From: BP-133 sp040756995
Lineage (GTDB): Bacteria; Actinomycetota; Acidimicrobiia; IMCC26256; BP-133
Reading direction: 5' to 3'
Length of the DNA: 64,000 nucleotides
NCBI GenBank assembly: GCA_040756995.1
Contig: JBFLYK010000028.1
Span: forward strand, 26,590-90,589
Made by a program: the position numbers and the translations under genes. The notes beneath the pieces were generated by a model. That model was given only the letters and a program-made list of their open reading frames with translations, was not told the origin of the DNA and ran no database searches. Shown piece by piece: positions 24,514 to 35,003 of the stretch. Each line of letters starts with the position of its first letter. The first letter of the stretch is position 1.

Positions 24514-25578
24514 TCACCACCTCAGCTCGAGATTGAAACGTTCCAGCTCTGCGGCGCACCCGGCGATCACGGCGTCGCGGGCTTCCTCTCCCACCACCGG
24601 CCGCATGGTGGGCAGGTCGAAGATCGGCAGAAAAGCATCGACGGCGGCCCGCACGGGCGGGCCCCACAGATCGATCCAGTCCTGGAGGACCTCCCGGTTC
24701 TCGGCCGCCGGGACGGGGCGGCCGGCCCGGTCGACGTCGGCGGTCACCATCTCGACGAGCGCCCGCACCGCCCGCTGGTAGCGCTGCCGGTCCCGTTCGG
24801 CGGTGATGGCGATCACCGGTGTCACCGGATCGCCGTTGACCGAGGCGAAGCGCCGGAAGAAGTGGCGGCCGACGAGGGTCGAGAGCAGTGGATCGACCAG
24901 CAGGCCGCAGACGATGACGATCTCGCCCCAGTCGTCCGCGGCCATCAGCCGTTCGACGACGCGCCGGGCCGGCTGGAGGGCGGGGTCGGACAGCCAGGCG
25001 TCCCGGCCCAGGCCGTCGGGGATCCCGCCGAGCTCCTGTTCGAGCTCCAGCCCGAAGGTGGCGATGGCCTGCTGATGGCGCAGCCGGTCGACAGCGGTGA
25101 AGGTGATCATCATCGTGAGGGTGTCCGACAGCGCCAGCCGGATCGACCGGTTGAGCGCCAGGAAGAGGCCCCACTCGAAGAACCCATAGGCCTGGTGATA
25201 CCGGGCCAGGATCTCCCGGGCCCAGAACCCGTCGAGGTCGGCGAAGTACCCGTTGCTCCGGGCCGAGTCGAGCAGGCTGGCCACGGCCCGCTCTTCCACG
25301 ACCTGCTGGCGCATGTACGTCCGCTGCCAGAGGGCGGAGGGATCGCGGTACTGGAACCAGTCGGGGTGGCGCAGCCGGGTCGACGACTGCTCGAACAGGC
25401 TCTTGCCGTCCGGCGCCAGGACGAGCCAACCGCCGAAGTCGTAGTGGTCGACGTCGGGCTGCACGTGGCAGATGGCGGCCTCGTAGTCGGACAGGCGCCG
25501 TCCGGCCGGCTGGATGTAGGTGAGCTCCCGGGGCGAGTAGAACCCGTCGGCGGGTTCCGTCGTGGGCATCGCCGTCAT
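24514..25578 (-). CDS. Diiron monooxygenase 2, hydroxylase beta subunit
   Basis: A 354-residue beta subunit of the second soluble diiron hydroxylase. It has the same landmarks as 755-1891: an RELTYIQPAGRRLSDYEA start, a PDWFQYRDPSALWQRTY segment and an aromatic middle part (YHQAYGFFEWGLFLALNRS). Start ATG 25578 overlaps the alpha stop (ATGA). A longer open frame upstream is only the shadow of alpha. It probably stabilises the alpha subunit and contributes to docking of the coupling protein. Confidence 0.88.
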   Translation of the reverse strand: MTAMPTTEPADGFYSPRELTYIQPAGRRLSDYEAAICHVQPDVDHYDFGGWLVLAPDGKSLFEQSSTRLRHPDWFQYRDPSALWQRTYMRQQVVEERAVASLLDSARSNGYFADLDGFWAREILARYHQAYGFFEWGLFLALNRSIRLALSDTLTMMITFTAVDRLRHQQAIATFGLELEQELGGIPDGLGRDAWLSDPALQPARRVVERLMAADDWGEIVIVCGLLVDPLLSTLVGRHFFRRFASVNGDPVTPVIAITAERDRQRYQRAVRALVEMVTADVDRAGRPVPAAENREVLQDWIDLWGPPVRAAVDAFLPIFDLPTMRPVVGEEARDAVIAGCAAELERFNLELRW

Positions 25579-27116
25579 GCGATGACCGGCAGGGTTTCGG
25601 CGTCGACGTCGCGCAGCGGGTCGCGGATCTCGATGCCCAGGCGGCGGATGTCGTCGATGGTCCAGAGGTGCTTCTCGTCGGTGTGCAGGTGGGGCTGCCC
25701 GACGAGCGTCTTTCCGTCGGAGCGCAGCAGACCGACGCGCTCGATGTACTCGTCGAGGCCCATGCCGTCGTAGAGCTCGAGCCAGGTCGCGCACTGGTAG
25801 CGCCAGGGCGCCTCCCGGAACAGCGTCTCGCACGGCTCGGAGCACAGGGCGTGCTTGCGGCCCTCGGCGTCGCGGACCAGGCGGGTGTCGGCCAGATCGG
25901 GCCGGGGGAGGACGGCCGGCATGTGGCACACCCGGCACAGGGGCGGGATCGATTCGACCAGACTCAGGGCCAGCGCGCCGTTGGCCGGGTCGGACATCTC
26001 CTCGTACTGACGCCAGAACGAGCCGTAGTACCGCTCCCAGCCCGGGTACTTGTCCTCCAGGTACTCGAAGTCGGCCGGCTCCATCACGTCGTGGCGCCAG
26101 TAGTGGACGGGCCACAGCGCGGCGGCCAGCATGGCGCAGGTGTGACCGCCCCAGGCGATGTCGGTGCGGATCCGCTCCGTCCACCGCGGTACCTCGAGCC
26201 CGAACGGGGCGAGGCGCTCGACGTAGCCGCCGATCCAGTCCTGCCAGATCCACTGCTCCCAGTACTCCCGGTAGGACCGCAGGCGGACCTTGGGGAAGTA
26301 GTCGTAGACGACGCCGAGGAAGCTGTCCATGAACACGTGGAGGCGCCAGAAGGCGGCGTCGAAGTCACGCTGCAGTGTCGGCAGGTTGTCGGGTTCCGCC
26401 AACAGCGCCGAGAGGGTGGCGTAACCGTTGGCCATGTGCCGCACTTCGTCGGACTGGATGTTGAGGAAGACCGACGGCGTGGCCGGGTCGTCGTTGGCGG
26501 CGGCGATCTCGGTGGCGGCCACGAACACGGCGTTGGTGTAGCCCGCCTCCCCCACCACCTGGACCTGCACCGAGCAGGTGAGCGGATCCTCGTTGAGGAA
26601 GACGTCGAAGACCGCACCCCGGGCGGCCCGGATCAGCGGGTTGACCGAGCGGGCCGACAGGGCGGAGTTGAACCCGGCCGGGTCGGGGGCGTGGCGGGCC
26701 AGGTAGCGGATGAGATACGTCTCCTGGTTGGTGTGGCGCATCTCGTCGAGCATCTGGGCCACGTACCCCTGGCGGAGCTCGGGATTGTCGACGGTGTCGA
26801 CCAGCGAGGCCATGCACTTGACGGCGGCGTACTCGGCACAGGTCGTCATCGACAGCAGCGGCTTGAGCACCTCCATCCAGCGGTGCTGGGCCCGCTCCGG
26901 GCTGCGGGTCCGGGCGACGACGTCCTCCAGCGCGCCGTACTGGCGGTTGTCCTTCTCCTCCTCCATGGCGACGTAGTCGCGCAGGAGATGCCGGAACGGA
27001 TCCTTGCTCCGCCTCGGGATCTTGTACTTCGTCTCCCGTATCGGCCGGCGGGCGAAGTATTCCGGCTCCCAGGCGAACTCCTTGACCCTGGCGTGGGCGG
27101 TGTCGAGGTTGGGCAC
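25575..27116 (-). CDS. Diiron monooxygenase 2, hydroxylase alpha subunit
   Basis: A 513-residue catalytic subunit with both carboxylate/histidine iron sites: CAEYAA with DEMRH, and GEAGYTN with DEVRHMANG. A C-terminal CRVC-x27-CSEPC zinc-type cluster matches that of alpha 1. The two alphas share the MEEEKD-RQ-GAL start and the LRSDGKTL...QPHL region near the end but differ throughout, so they are old paralogues, not a recent copy. It lies 14 bp after the response-regulator gene, and no separate promoter is apparent between them. Substrate unknown. Confidence 0.93.
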   Translation of the reverse strand: MPNLDTAHARVKEFAWEPEYFARRPIRETKYKIPRRSKDPFRHLLRDYVAMEEEKDNRQYGALEDVVARTRSPERAQHRWMEVLKPLLSMTTCAEYAAVKCMASLVDTVDNPELRQGYVAQMLDEMRHTNQETYLIRYLARHAPDPAGFNSALSARSVNPLIRAARGAVFDVFLNEDPLTCSVQVQVVGEAGYTNAVFVAATEIAAANDDPATPSVFLNIQSDEVRHMANGYATLSALLAEPDNLPTLQRDFDAAFWRLHVFMDSFLGVVYDYFPKVRLRSYREYWEQWIWQDWIGGYVERLAPFGLEVPRWTERIRTDIAWGGHTCAMLAAALWPVHYWRHDVMEPADFEYLEDKYPGWERYYGSFWRQYEEMSDPANGALALSLVESIPPLCRVCHMPAVLPRPDLADTRLVRDAEGRKHALCSEPCETLFREAPWRYQCATWLELYDGMGLDEYIERVGLLRSDGKTLVGQPHLHTDEKHLWTIDDIRRLGIEIRDPLRDVDAETLPVIA

Positions 27117-27130
27117 GGTGCGTCTGGCTC

Positions 27131-27787
27131 CTAGAGCAGGCCGAACTCGCTGGCCCGGGCGATCGCCTCGACCCGGTTGCGAGCCCCGAGCTTCTGGAGG
27201 GCTGACTGCAGATAGGTCTTCACCGTGTTACGGGACAGGCCGATCGCCTCGGCGATCTCCGGGTTCGTCTCGCCGATGGCCACCCGGCGCAGCACCTCGT
27301 ACTCCCGGCGGGTCAGCTCGGGGCCCGGCATCTTCGGCGCCCGGCCGGGAAGGCTGTCGCGCTCGAGGCGGGGGTCGTAGACGCTCTCGCCCCGGGCAAC
27401 CCGGCGGATGGCCTCGACCAGATCGGTGTCGGCGGCGTCCTTCAGCAGGCAACCGTCGACGCCGGCCTCGATGGCCGCCTGCAGGGCCTTGTGGCCGGCG
27501 TAGGCGGTGAAGATCACGATCCGGGCCCGGGGCGCCGCCATCCGCAGGAGCTTCACCGCTTCGGAGGCCAGCATGTCGGGCAGCCGCAGGTCGAGCAGCA
27601 CGACGTCCGGCCGGGTCTGGCGGGCCACCGCCACGGCCTCCTCGGCCGAGCGGGCGCTGCCGGTGACCACGATGTCGGTCGAGGAGTGGACGAGCAGCGA
27701 CACGCCCTCGCACACCACCGGGTGGTCGTCGACCACCAGCAGCCGGATCCGGGCCTCGGGGGCCCGCGGCGTTCCCTCGGTCAACAT
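27131..27787 (-). CDS. NarL/LuxR-type response regulator
   Basis: A 218-residue two-component response regulator. The receiver domain (about 14-130) has the acid pair VVDDHP, the phosphorylation site Asp66 in LLDLRLPD, Thr in IFTAYAG and Lys in CLLKDAA. The LuxR helix-turn-helix (about 152-215) runs LTRREYEVLRRVAIGETN and ends RNTVKTYLQSALQKLG. The start overlaps the kinase gene by 7 bp; an in-frame ATG at 27811 is less likely. It is co-transcribed with monooxygenase 2 and is the prime candidate to bind the CTCTCC motif found in five promoters here. Confidence 0.9.
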   Translation of the reverse strand: MLTEGTPRAPEARIRLLVVDDHPVVCEGVSLLVHSSTDIVVTGSARSAEEAVAVARQTRPDVVLLDLRLPDMLASEAVKLLRMAAPRARIVIFTAYAGHKALQAAIEAGVDGCLLKDAADTDLVEAIRRVARGESVYDPRLERDSLPGRAPKMPGPELTRREYEVLRRVAIGETNPEIAEAIGLSRNTVKTYLQSALQKLGARNRVEAIARASEFGLL

Positions 27788-28917
27788 GGCAGCCACGCCC
27801 GCATCGTGCACCCTCCGTCCTCATTGGTGGAGACCACGAGCTGGCCTCCCACCTGGGCCAGCCGGTTGGCGGTGGCTTCCAGGCCGAGGCCCGACGAACG
27901 AGTCCCGTTGTCGTCGGCGGGCCGGCCGAGACCGACGCCGTCATCGGCCACCACGAGGCTGACACCACCGTCGGCGGCGTGGAGGCTGACCACCACCGAC
28001 CGGGCCCGGGCGTGCTTCTCGGCGTTGTGCAGCGCTTCCCGGGCCGCCTGGAGGAGCACCTTGGCCCGACCCTCCTCCAGCGCCGGGAGCTCACCGAGGA
28101 CGACGCAGCCGGCCTTCATGCCCGTCCGGTCCTCCAGAGCCCGGCACTCCGCCCGCAACGCCACACCGAGCGCCACCTCCTGGGGCACCTCGTTCAGCGA
28201 CCGCAACGCCTGCCGCAGCTGGGCCGACGCCTTCGCCACCTGACCTTCGATGTACTTCAGGCGGGCCCGCAACGCCGGCTCGCACTCCCGTTCCGTCTCG
28301 AGGTCGCGGGCCGCGGCCCCGATGCTGAACAGTATCGCCCCCACCGAGTCGTGGATCGTGAGCGCCAGATGGCGCCGCTCCTCGTGGACCGCCACGTCGG
28401 CCATCTCCCGGGCGTGGTCGGCGACCTCGATGGCCAGGCCGGTCTGGCGGGCGAGGCGCATCATGGCGTCGATAGTGCGGTCGGGAATCTCGCCCGGCTG
28501 GCGGGACGCGGCGCACAGCACGCCGTAGAACCAGTGGCCCCGGCTGATGGGGACGGCCACCGCCGACCGCAGCCCCTCCGCCCGCCACTGGGGATCGAAA
28601 TCGTGGGTGATGCCCGGTTCCCGGAAGTAGTCGGCCACGGCGATCGGGTGGCGGAGGGTGGCGACCTTGCCCGACAGTCCCATCCCGGCCGGGATGAGGA
28701 GGTCGACGAGGGCGTCGGTGCGGTTGCCCGACACGGCGCAGATCGACAGGGTGTCGAGGTCGTCGACGCGCTCGGCGGCGAAGCCGACGTCGAGGCCGAC
28801 CTCCTGGGGCACGAGGGCGGCGGCGTGACGGAAGGCCGCCGAGCGGTCGAGGAGGGCGATGACCGCGGCGTACTCCCGCTCGATCTGCTCGAGCTCCACC
28901 GAGTCGGCCGTCCGCAT
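27781..28917 (-). CDS. GAF-domain sensor histidine kinase (NarX/DesK type)
   Basis: A 378-residue cytoplasmic kinase without membrane helices. A GAF domain occupies about 25-185 and could sense a small molecule or redox state directly. The HisKA_3 helix has the phospho-His in LALTIHDSVGAIL. The ATPase domain shows EALHNAEKHA (N box), VADDGVGLG and SSGLGLEATANRL. Start ATG 28917 (MRTADSVELEQ) was chosen because upstream codons run into the control region. Motif copy D lies 33 bp upstream, so the pair probably regulates its own operon. Confidence 0.9.
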   Translation of the reverse strand: MRTADSVELEQIEREYAAVIALLDRSAAFRHAAALVPQEVGLDVGFAAERVDDLDTLSICAVSGNRTDALVDLLIPAGMGLSGKVATLRHPIAVADYFREPGITHDFDPQWRAEGLRSAVAVPISRGHWFYGVLCAASRQPGEIPDRTIDAMMRLARQTGLAIEVADHAREMADVAVHEERRHLALTIHDSVGAILFSIGAAARDLETERECEPALRARLKYIEGQVAKASAQLRQALRSLNEVPQEVALGVALRAECRALEDRTGMKAGCVVLGELPALEEGRAKVLLQAAREALHNAEKHARARSVVVSLHAADGGVSLVVADDGVGLGRPADDNGTRSSGLGLEATANRLAQVGGQLVVSTNEDGGCTMRAWLPC

Positions 28918-28949
28918 CGGCTCACGGTGGCACGCCTCTCTCCAGGTGA

Positions 28950-28967
28950 CTACCTCCATGTGGAGAG
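28950..28967 (-). promoter_or_regulatory. Regulon motif copy D, upstream of the histidine kinase
   Basis: Reads CTCTCCACATGGAGGTAG on the minus strand; its core CTCC-ACAT-GGAG is a perfect dyad. It lies 33 bp before the kinase ATG, next to a second small dyad AGGTGACTACCT (28944-28955) and inside a wider CTCTCCA/TGGAGAG pair (28938-28944, 28961-28967). It faces away from copy E. Confidence 0.5.
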
Positions 28968-28985
28968 GCTGTGCCCAACCGAGCA

Positions 28986-29003
28986 CTCTCCGGCTGGGGG
29001 AGG
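28986..29003 (+). promoter_or_regulatory. Regulon motif copy E, upstream of acyl-CoA synthetase
   Basis: Reads CTCTCCGGCTGGGGGAGG on the plus strand, 66 bp before the acyl-CoA synthetase start. Together with copy D it repeats the back-to-back arrangement seen at 3486-3529, which argues that the motif marks divergent co-regulated promoters. Confidence 0.45.
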
Positions 29004-29069
29004 CGGGCCGTTCCCCGGGCACCGACAATCGCCCTCCGACCGATTCCGAGCCAGGGAGGGACCGCCGCC

Positions 29070-30656
<1,587 letters not shown>

Positions 30657-30662
30657 CCGGTC

Positions 30663-30851
30663 TCAAGGCGCGTGGTCGACCGGGAAGCGTTCGACGACGG
30701 TGCGCGTGCTGCCATCACGTTTCTGGACGAGCAGCCAGCGTCGCAGGGCCGGCTGCCATATCCGGTAGAACGTGATCCATTGCTCGCCCGCCGGAACGGC
30801 AGTTCGGGTCTGGTCGTTGTGGTGAGGGCTGTGAGCCTTGGCGAGACGCAT
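30663..30851 (-). CDS. Small protein of unknown function
   Basis: A 62-residue basic, aromatic-rich open frame (EQWITFYRIWQPALRRWLL, then KRDGSTRTVVERFP), convergent with the acyl-CoA synthetase and ending 6 bp from its stop. An AGAGGAACC lies upstream of the ATG, slightly far. The composition (five Trp/Tyr/Phe in a short span, few Ala or Gly) is unlike a GC-rich shadow frame, which supports a real gene. Function unknown. Confidence 0.45.
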   Translation of the reverse strand: MRLAKAHSPHHNDQTRTAVPAGEQWITFYRIWQPALRRWLLVQKRDGSTRTVVERFPVDHAP

Positions 30852-31066
30852 GGTGGTGGAGGTTCCTCTCGTCAGGAGTGGTCACTGATCGAGCCGAACC
30901 CCCGGCCCCATGCGGGTCGCACCGGAGAGTCCTACCGCTGCCCGCCGGGCGCGCCCCGGCAGCGGGTTCTCGACGACGCTATCGACTTGCCCCATCTTGA
31001 CCTTTAGCGTCCGGAGCGGGAATTTTCCGCGAGACCCACGGAACGGCACGGGGCAGGGGTGAGCCG

Positions 31067-31576
31067 ATGGCCGAGGCCGGACGAACAGAATCGCTGGGCG
31101 AGGTGCTCAACCTGCGCCAGCTGTTGCACTACACCGTCGAGACACTGCGGCTGCTCACCATTGGGCGAGCCATCCGGGCGAGCGTGCCACGAGAGTTCTG
31201 CGAACTCTCGGCCGGTGACCAGGAGCAGGCCTGGGGTTTCGCCCGCATGGAGGAAGACGACGCCCGGAAGCTCGAGGTCCGGCTTCAGGCGCAGCGCCGC
31301 TACCTGCAGACGGCCATCGAGAACGAGGCATGCGCCCTGCTCGATCTGCACGCTGAGGATCTGCGCTACCTCGACCGACTCCTGGCCGTCTGGCAGCAGA
31401 CCCGGGGGAAGAGTCGGGCCCGTCATTGTCTCAACGAACTGGCCGACACGTTGCTGGCGGGCGACGGCGCCATGGCGGTGACGGTCGCCGCGATCGAGGG
31501 CGAGGTCGAAGTGCAGACGTCGCCGATCCCGCCCGATATGCGCCGGCGCGGGCGCCGGAGCCCGACGCCGGAGTGA
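31067..31576 (+). CDS. Helical protein of unknown function
   Basis: A 169-residue soluble protein, not recognised. It is strongly helical and charged (QAWGFARMEEDDARKLEV, then DLHAEDLRYLDRLLAVW), with no signal peptide or membrane helix, and ends in a basic disordered tail. GGGGTGAG stands just before the ATG. It is flanked by convergent or divergent genes and is not part of an operon. The 215 bp upstream (30852-31066) hold no gene; an imperfect dyad GCGGGAATTTTCCGC sits near 31016-31030. Confidence 0.65.
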   Translation: MAEAGRTESLGEVLNLRQLLHYTVETLRLLTIGRAIRASVPREFCELSAGDQEQAWGFARMEEDDARKLEVRLQAQRRYLQTAIENEACALLDLHAEDLRYLDRLLAVWQQTRGKSRARHCLNELADTLLAGDGAMAVTVAAIEGEVEVQTSPIPPDMRRRGRRSPTPE

Positions 31577-31600
31577 CCAGCCTCCGTGCTGGGCGGCGGT

Positions 31601-33454
31601 TCATGATGAGCCGAGCATCGCCGCCGGGCCGAGGACGGCGTCCGGAATGGCGAAGGCGTCGACGAGGTCCCGGGCGTGGGGGCGGAGCTCGCCGCACAGC
31701 CGGTTGATCGCCGGCCGCAGGCGCCGGGCCTGGGATGGGGCGAGGTAGTGGTGCTCGAGCAGCCAGGCGGCCGCCGCTTCCAGGCGGACGAGTCCGTGGA
31801 GCCGGCACAGCGACGCCAGGACAGGGCGCCATTCGTCGGAGCAGGCGTCGACGGCGGCGGCGAAGCTCTCGAGCACGACCCGGTCGACGTGGGCCCCGGC
31901 GGCCTCGACGGCGTTGTCCTGGGCGGCGAGGAAGGCGTCCTCGGGGTCCTGGCCGGCGGCGATGCCCCGGCGCACCCGCAGCCCGAGCGTGGCCACCAGG
32001 TGACGCTCCCGCCAGCGCAGAGCATCGAGCTGGAATCGGAGGGCTCCGACGGGGTGCCGCAGACCGCCGGCCGTCGCCATCCGGACGGTCAGGGGCCGGG
32101 CGAGGTGGCGCACGACATCGCGCCGGGCCCCGGCTTCGAACTCGGCCCGAATGTCGGTGAGAAGGCTCCGGGCGATGAGCTGGAGCAGGACCGTGTTGTC
32201 GCCCTCGAAGGTCGTGAACACGTCGACGTCGGCCCGGATGGCCCCCAACCGCATGTCGGCCAGGTAGCCCCGGCCGCCGCAGGCCTCACGGCATTCCTGG
32301 GCCACGGCCACCGCCTGCCGGGTGGCGGCCACCTTGACCGCCGCCACCAGCGCGTCGGTGCGCCGCCGGTCGTCACCGGTCTTGCCCTCTTCGAAGGAGG
32401 ACAGCGCCTCGTCACCGGCGCGGCGGACGGCGAGGTGGAGGGCGTAGGTCTCGGCCAGCGCCGGCAACAGGCGCCGCTGGTGGGTGAGGTAATCGAGGAT
32501 CGGCTGCTCCGGCCGCCCCGCCGGTCCGAACTGCCGCCGCTGTTCCCCGTAACGGATGGCGATGCCCAGCGCCGTCTCGGCGGCCGACACAGCCGCTCCG
32601 GCGACGGCCACCCGGCCGGGCAGCAGGGCGACGAGCATGGCGGCGAACCGGCCTCCGGGGCCGGAGAACGGGCTCGAGTACCGGCCCTCGGCGTCGATGG
32701 CCCCGAACCGGTCGAGCAGCGCCTGACGCGGGAGCCGCACGGCGTCGAAGGTGATCCGCCCGTTGCCGACCCCGTGGAGACCGGCCTTGGCGCCGCAATC
32801 GTCGATCCTCCGGCCGGGCAGGAGCCGGCCTTCGTCGTCGCGCAGCGCCACGACGAACGGGTGGAGGCCCCGGTCGTCGCCGGCGACGACCAGCCGGGCG
32901 AACACGACGGCCCACCGGGCGAACAGGGCGTTGGCGATGTAGTCCTTGGTCGCCGCGGCATGCGGCGTCTGCAGTACGAACGCCTCGTCGGCAGGCTCGT
33001 ACCGGGCGACGGTTTCGAGATCGCGGATGTTCGAGCCATGACCGGTCTCGGTCATGGCGAAGCAGCCGGTCGTCTCGAACCGGCCACAGCCGGGCAGGAA
33101 CCGCTCGTGATGGTCCCCGGTCCCGAGCCCGAGGATGGAGCCGGCGAACAACCCGAACTGCACGCCGAAGGCCACGGTCAGGCTGAGATCCCCATGGCCC
33201 AGTATCTGGACGACGGCCAGTGCGGCGGCGGGATCGTCGTCGCCGTCGGCCGATTCGGGAAGACCGAGCCGGCCGAGCCCCTCGTTCGCCAGCCGCTCCA
33301 GCTGACCGAGGACCCGGTGGCGGTGGGCGTCGGTCTCCAGACCGACCGGCGGGGCCAGCCCCGGCTCGGCCAGCAACTTCCGGACCCGCTCCCGGGCGTC
33401 GGCCTGCGAACCGTCCAGGAGGCGGGTCAGCGAGGCGACAGACGAAGCCGTCAC
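31601..33454 (-). CDS. Acyl-CoA oxidase
   Basis: A 617-residue acyl-CoA oxidase, about 200 residues longer than the dehydrogenases here because of the extra C-terminal helical domain. It forms the 2,3-enoyl-CoA while reducing O2 to H2O2. Landmarks are CFAMTETGHGSNIRDLET, YIANALFARWAVVFARL, the EACGGRGYLADMRLG turn and TFEGDNTVLLQLIARSLL. The GTG start overlaps the enoyl-CoA hydratase stop (GTGA), so both steps of a beta-oxidation pair are co-translated. Confidence 0.88.
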   Translation of the reverse strand: MTASSVASLTRLLDGSQADARERVRKLLAEPGLAPPVGLETDAHRHRVLGQLERLANEGLGRLGLPESADGDDDPAAALAVVQILGHGDLSLTVAFGVQFGLFAGSILGLGTGDHHERFLPGCGRFETTGCFAMTETGHGSNIRDLETVARYEPADEAFVLQTPHAAATKDYIANALFARWAVVFARLVVAGDDRGLHPFVVALRDDEGRLLPGRRIDDCGAKAGLHGVGNGRITFDAVRLPRQALLDRFGAIDAEGRYSSPFSGPGGRFAAMLVALLPGRVAVAGAAVSAAETALGIAIRYGEQRRQFGPAGRPEQPILDYLTHQRRLLPALAETYALHLAVRRAGDEALSSFEEGKTGDDRRRTDALVAAVKVAATRQAVAVAQECREACGGRGYLADMRLGAIRADVDVFTTFEGDNTVLLQLIARSLLTDIRAEFEAGARRDVVRHLARPLTVRMATAGGLRHPVGALRFQLDALRWRERHLVATLGLRVRRGIAAGQDPEDAFLAAQDNAVEAAGAHVDRVVLESFAAAVDACSDEWRPVLASLCRLHGLVRLEAAAAWLLEHHYLAPSQARRLRPAINRLCGELRPHARDLVDAFAIPDAVLGPAAMLGSS

Positions 33455-34254
33455 CGGCCGCGGAACCGGGGATCGCGCTTCTCGAGGAAGGCGGCGACAC
33501 CCTCCCGGCGGTCGTCGCTGGCCAGCGAGAGAAGGAAGTTCTCCCGCTCGTAGGCCAGGCCGACCTCCAGGGTCGTGTCCCAGGCCTTGTTCACCGCGTC
33601 CTTGGCCAGGCGGACGGCCAGCGGGGCCGACGAGGCGATCTCGCCGGCGAGGTCCACGGCTTCGCTGATGAGGTTGCGGGACGGGACGAGCCGGCTGACG
33701 AGACCCCACTGCTCCGCCTCGGCGGCCTTGAACGGCCGTCCGGTGAGGATCACCTCCATGGCCCGGGACTTACCGACGGCGCGGGTGAGGCGTTGCGTCC
33801 CGCCGGCGCCGGGGATGATGCCGACCTTCGTCTCGGGAAAGGCGAACACGGCGTTCTTCTCGGCGATGACGATGTCGCAGGCCATGGCCAGTTCGCAGCC
33901 GGCGCCGAGACAGAAGCCGGCCACCGCGGCGACGAGAGGGCTGCGGATCTGCCGGAGCCGCTCCCAGCGGACCGACTCGGCGGCCAGGTAGACGTCGATC
34001 ACCGATGCGTCAGCCATCTCGGCCAGGTCGACGCCGGCGGCGAAGTACTCATCGGTGCCGGTCACCACGATGCAGCGCACCGAGGGGTCCCGGTCGAGCC
34101 GCTCGAACGTGTCGAACAGCGTCCAGACGGTCTCGATGTCGAGCGCATTGCGCTTCTCGGGCCGGTCGATCCTGACGAGCACCACCCCCTCGGCCGGTTG
34201 CTCGACCAGGACCGTCGACGCCTCGTTCCCTGTCCCACCGGAATCACCGGTCAT
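33451..34254 (-). CDS. Enoyl-CoA hydratase
   Basis: A 267-residue crotonase-fold enzyme adding water to enoyl-CoA. Both catalytic glutamates are present: in GAGCELAMACD and in FPETKVGIIPGAGGTQRL. The oxyanion-hole stretch is AAVAGFCLGAG, and the C-terminus EGVAAFLEKRDPRFRGR is standard. It is the first gene of a two-gene operon with the acyl-CoA oxidase. The oxidase/hydratase pair suggests an O2-dependent beta-oxidation route for a long or branched acyl chain. Confidence 0.92.
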   Translation of the reverse strand: MTGDSGGTGNEASTVLVEQPAEGVVLVRIDRPEKRNALDIETVWTLFDTFERLDRDPSVRCIVVTGTDEYFAAGVDLAEMADASVIDVYLAAESVRWERLRQIRSPLVAAVAGFCLGAGCELAMACDIVIAEKNAVFAFPETKVGIIPGAGGTQRLTRAVGKSRAMEVILTGRPFKAAEAEQWGLVSRLVPSRNLISEAVDLAGEIASSAPLAVRLAKDAVNKAWDTTLEVGLAYERENFLLSLASDDRREGVAAFLEKRDPRFRGR

Positions 34255-34293
34255 ACCGGACCTATTACCCCGGGCGAGGCCGGGCAGTCCGGG

Positions 34294-34794
34294 TCAGCGT
34301 CCGAGCCGGTCGATTCTCCAGGCCGGGTGGACCTCCCGCCAGCCGTGGGGTCGGTCGAGCACCCAGGGGCCGGTGACGCGGATCCGTTCGCCGCGCTTCG
34401 GTGTGCGGACGTCGGCCCCCGTGCATCGCCCGTAGCGGACCCGCTCCCCCTTCCGGCAGCCGGGCTGGTCGGCCGGCACGATCTCGACGACCAGCGTTCC
34501 GTGGTGCTTCCGGCGATTCCCGTCGTTGAGGAGATACCGGTCCTTGCGGTCCAGCCGAAGACTGATGTGGACGTCGCCGTCCTTCTCCGTCTGGGCGAAG
34601 TGGACCACACCGCTGGCCGTCACGCAGCGCTCAATGACACGCAGGCGCTCGGGGTCGCGCACGTTCTCCAGCGGGTCACCGTCGCGGCAGCCCCGGGGCG
34701 GCGCCGCCCCGGCCGGAACCGCCCACAGGGACGAGCTCAGGAGAGCGAAGCCGGCCAGCAACGCCGTCCGCTTGATGGCATGGCGGGGGATCAA
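34294..34794 (-). CDS. Secreted protein with OB-fold-like features
   Basis: A 166-residue secreted protein. It has a signal peptide (KRTALLAGFALLSSSLWAVPAGAA, cleavage near residue 33) and four cysteines in the mature part. A closing RVTGPWVLDRPHGWREVHP signature, known from many actinobacterial secreted proteins of unknown function, suggests a small beta-barrel. The start is taken as TTG 34794, eight bases after GGAGG; no ATG gives a sensible signal peptide. The 209 bp to the hemerythrin gene hold no gene. Confidence 0.7.
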   Translation of the reverse strand: MIPRHAIKRTALLAGFALLSSSLWAVPAGAAPPRGCRDGDPLENVRDPERLRVIERCVTASGVVHFAQTEKDGDVHISLRLDRKDRYLLNDGNRRKHHGTLVVEIVPADQPGCRKGERVRYGRCTGADVRTPKRGERIRVTGPWVLDRPHGWREVHPAWRIDRLGR

Positions 34795-35003
34795 TGCGCC
34801 CACCTCCGTGACCGGAGACCACGCAAAACCGTGGGCTGTGATGCGATTGTTGCCAGAGTGGCCACCTCCGTCAAGGGCGCGCCGGGTCGGCGCCTCCGGT
34901 GAAACACCCGCCTTGACCATCGGAGCTTTCCGGCTCAAGGTCGAGGTACCGGGGATCACAACCGCACGCGCCAGGAATCACGCCTGAGCGAGAGGAGCGC
35001 AAC

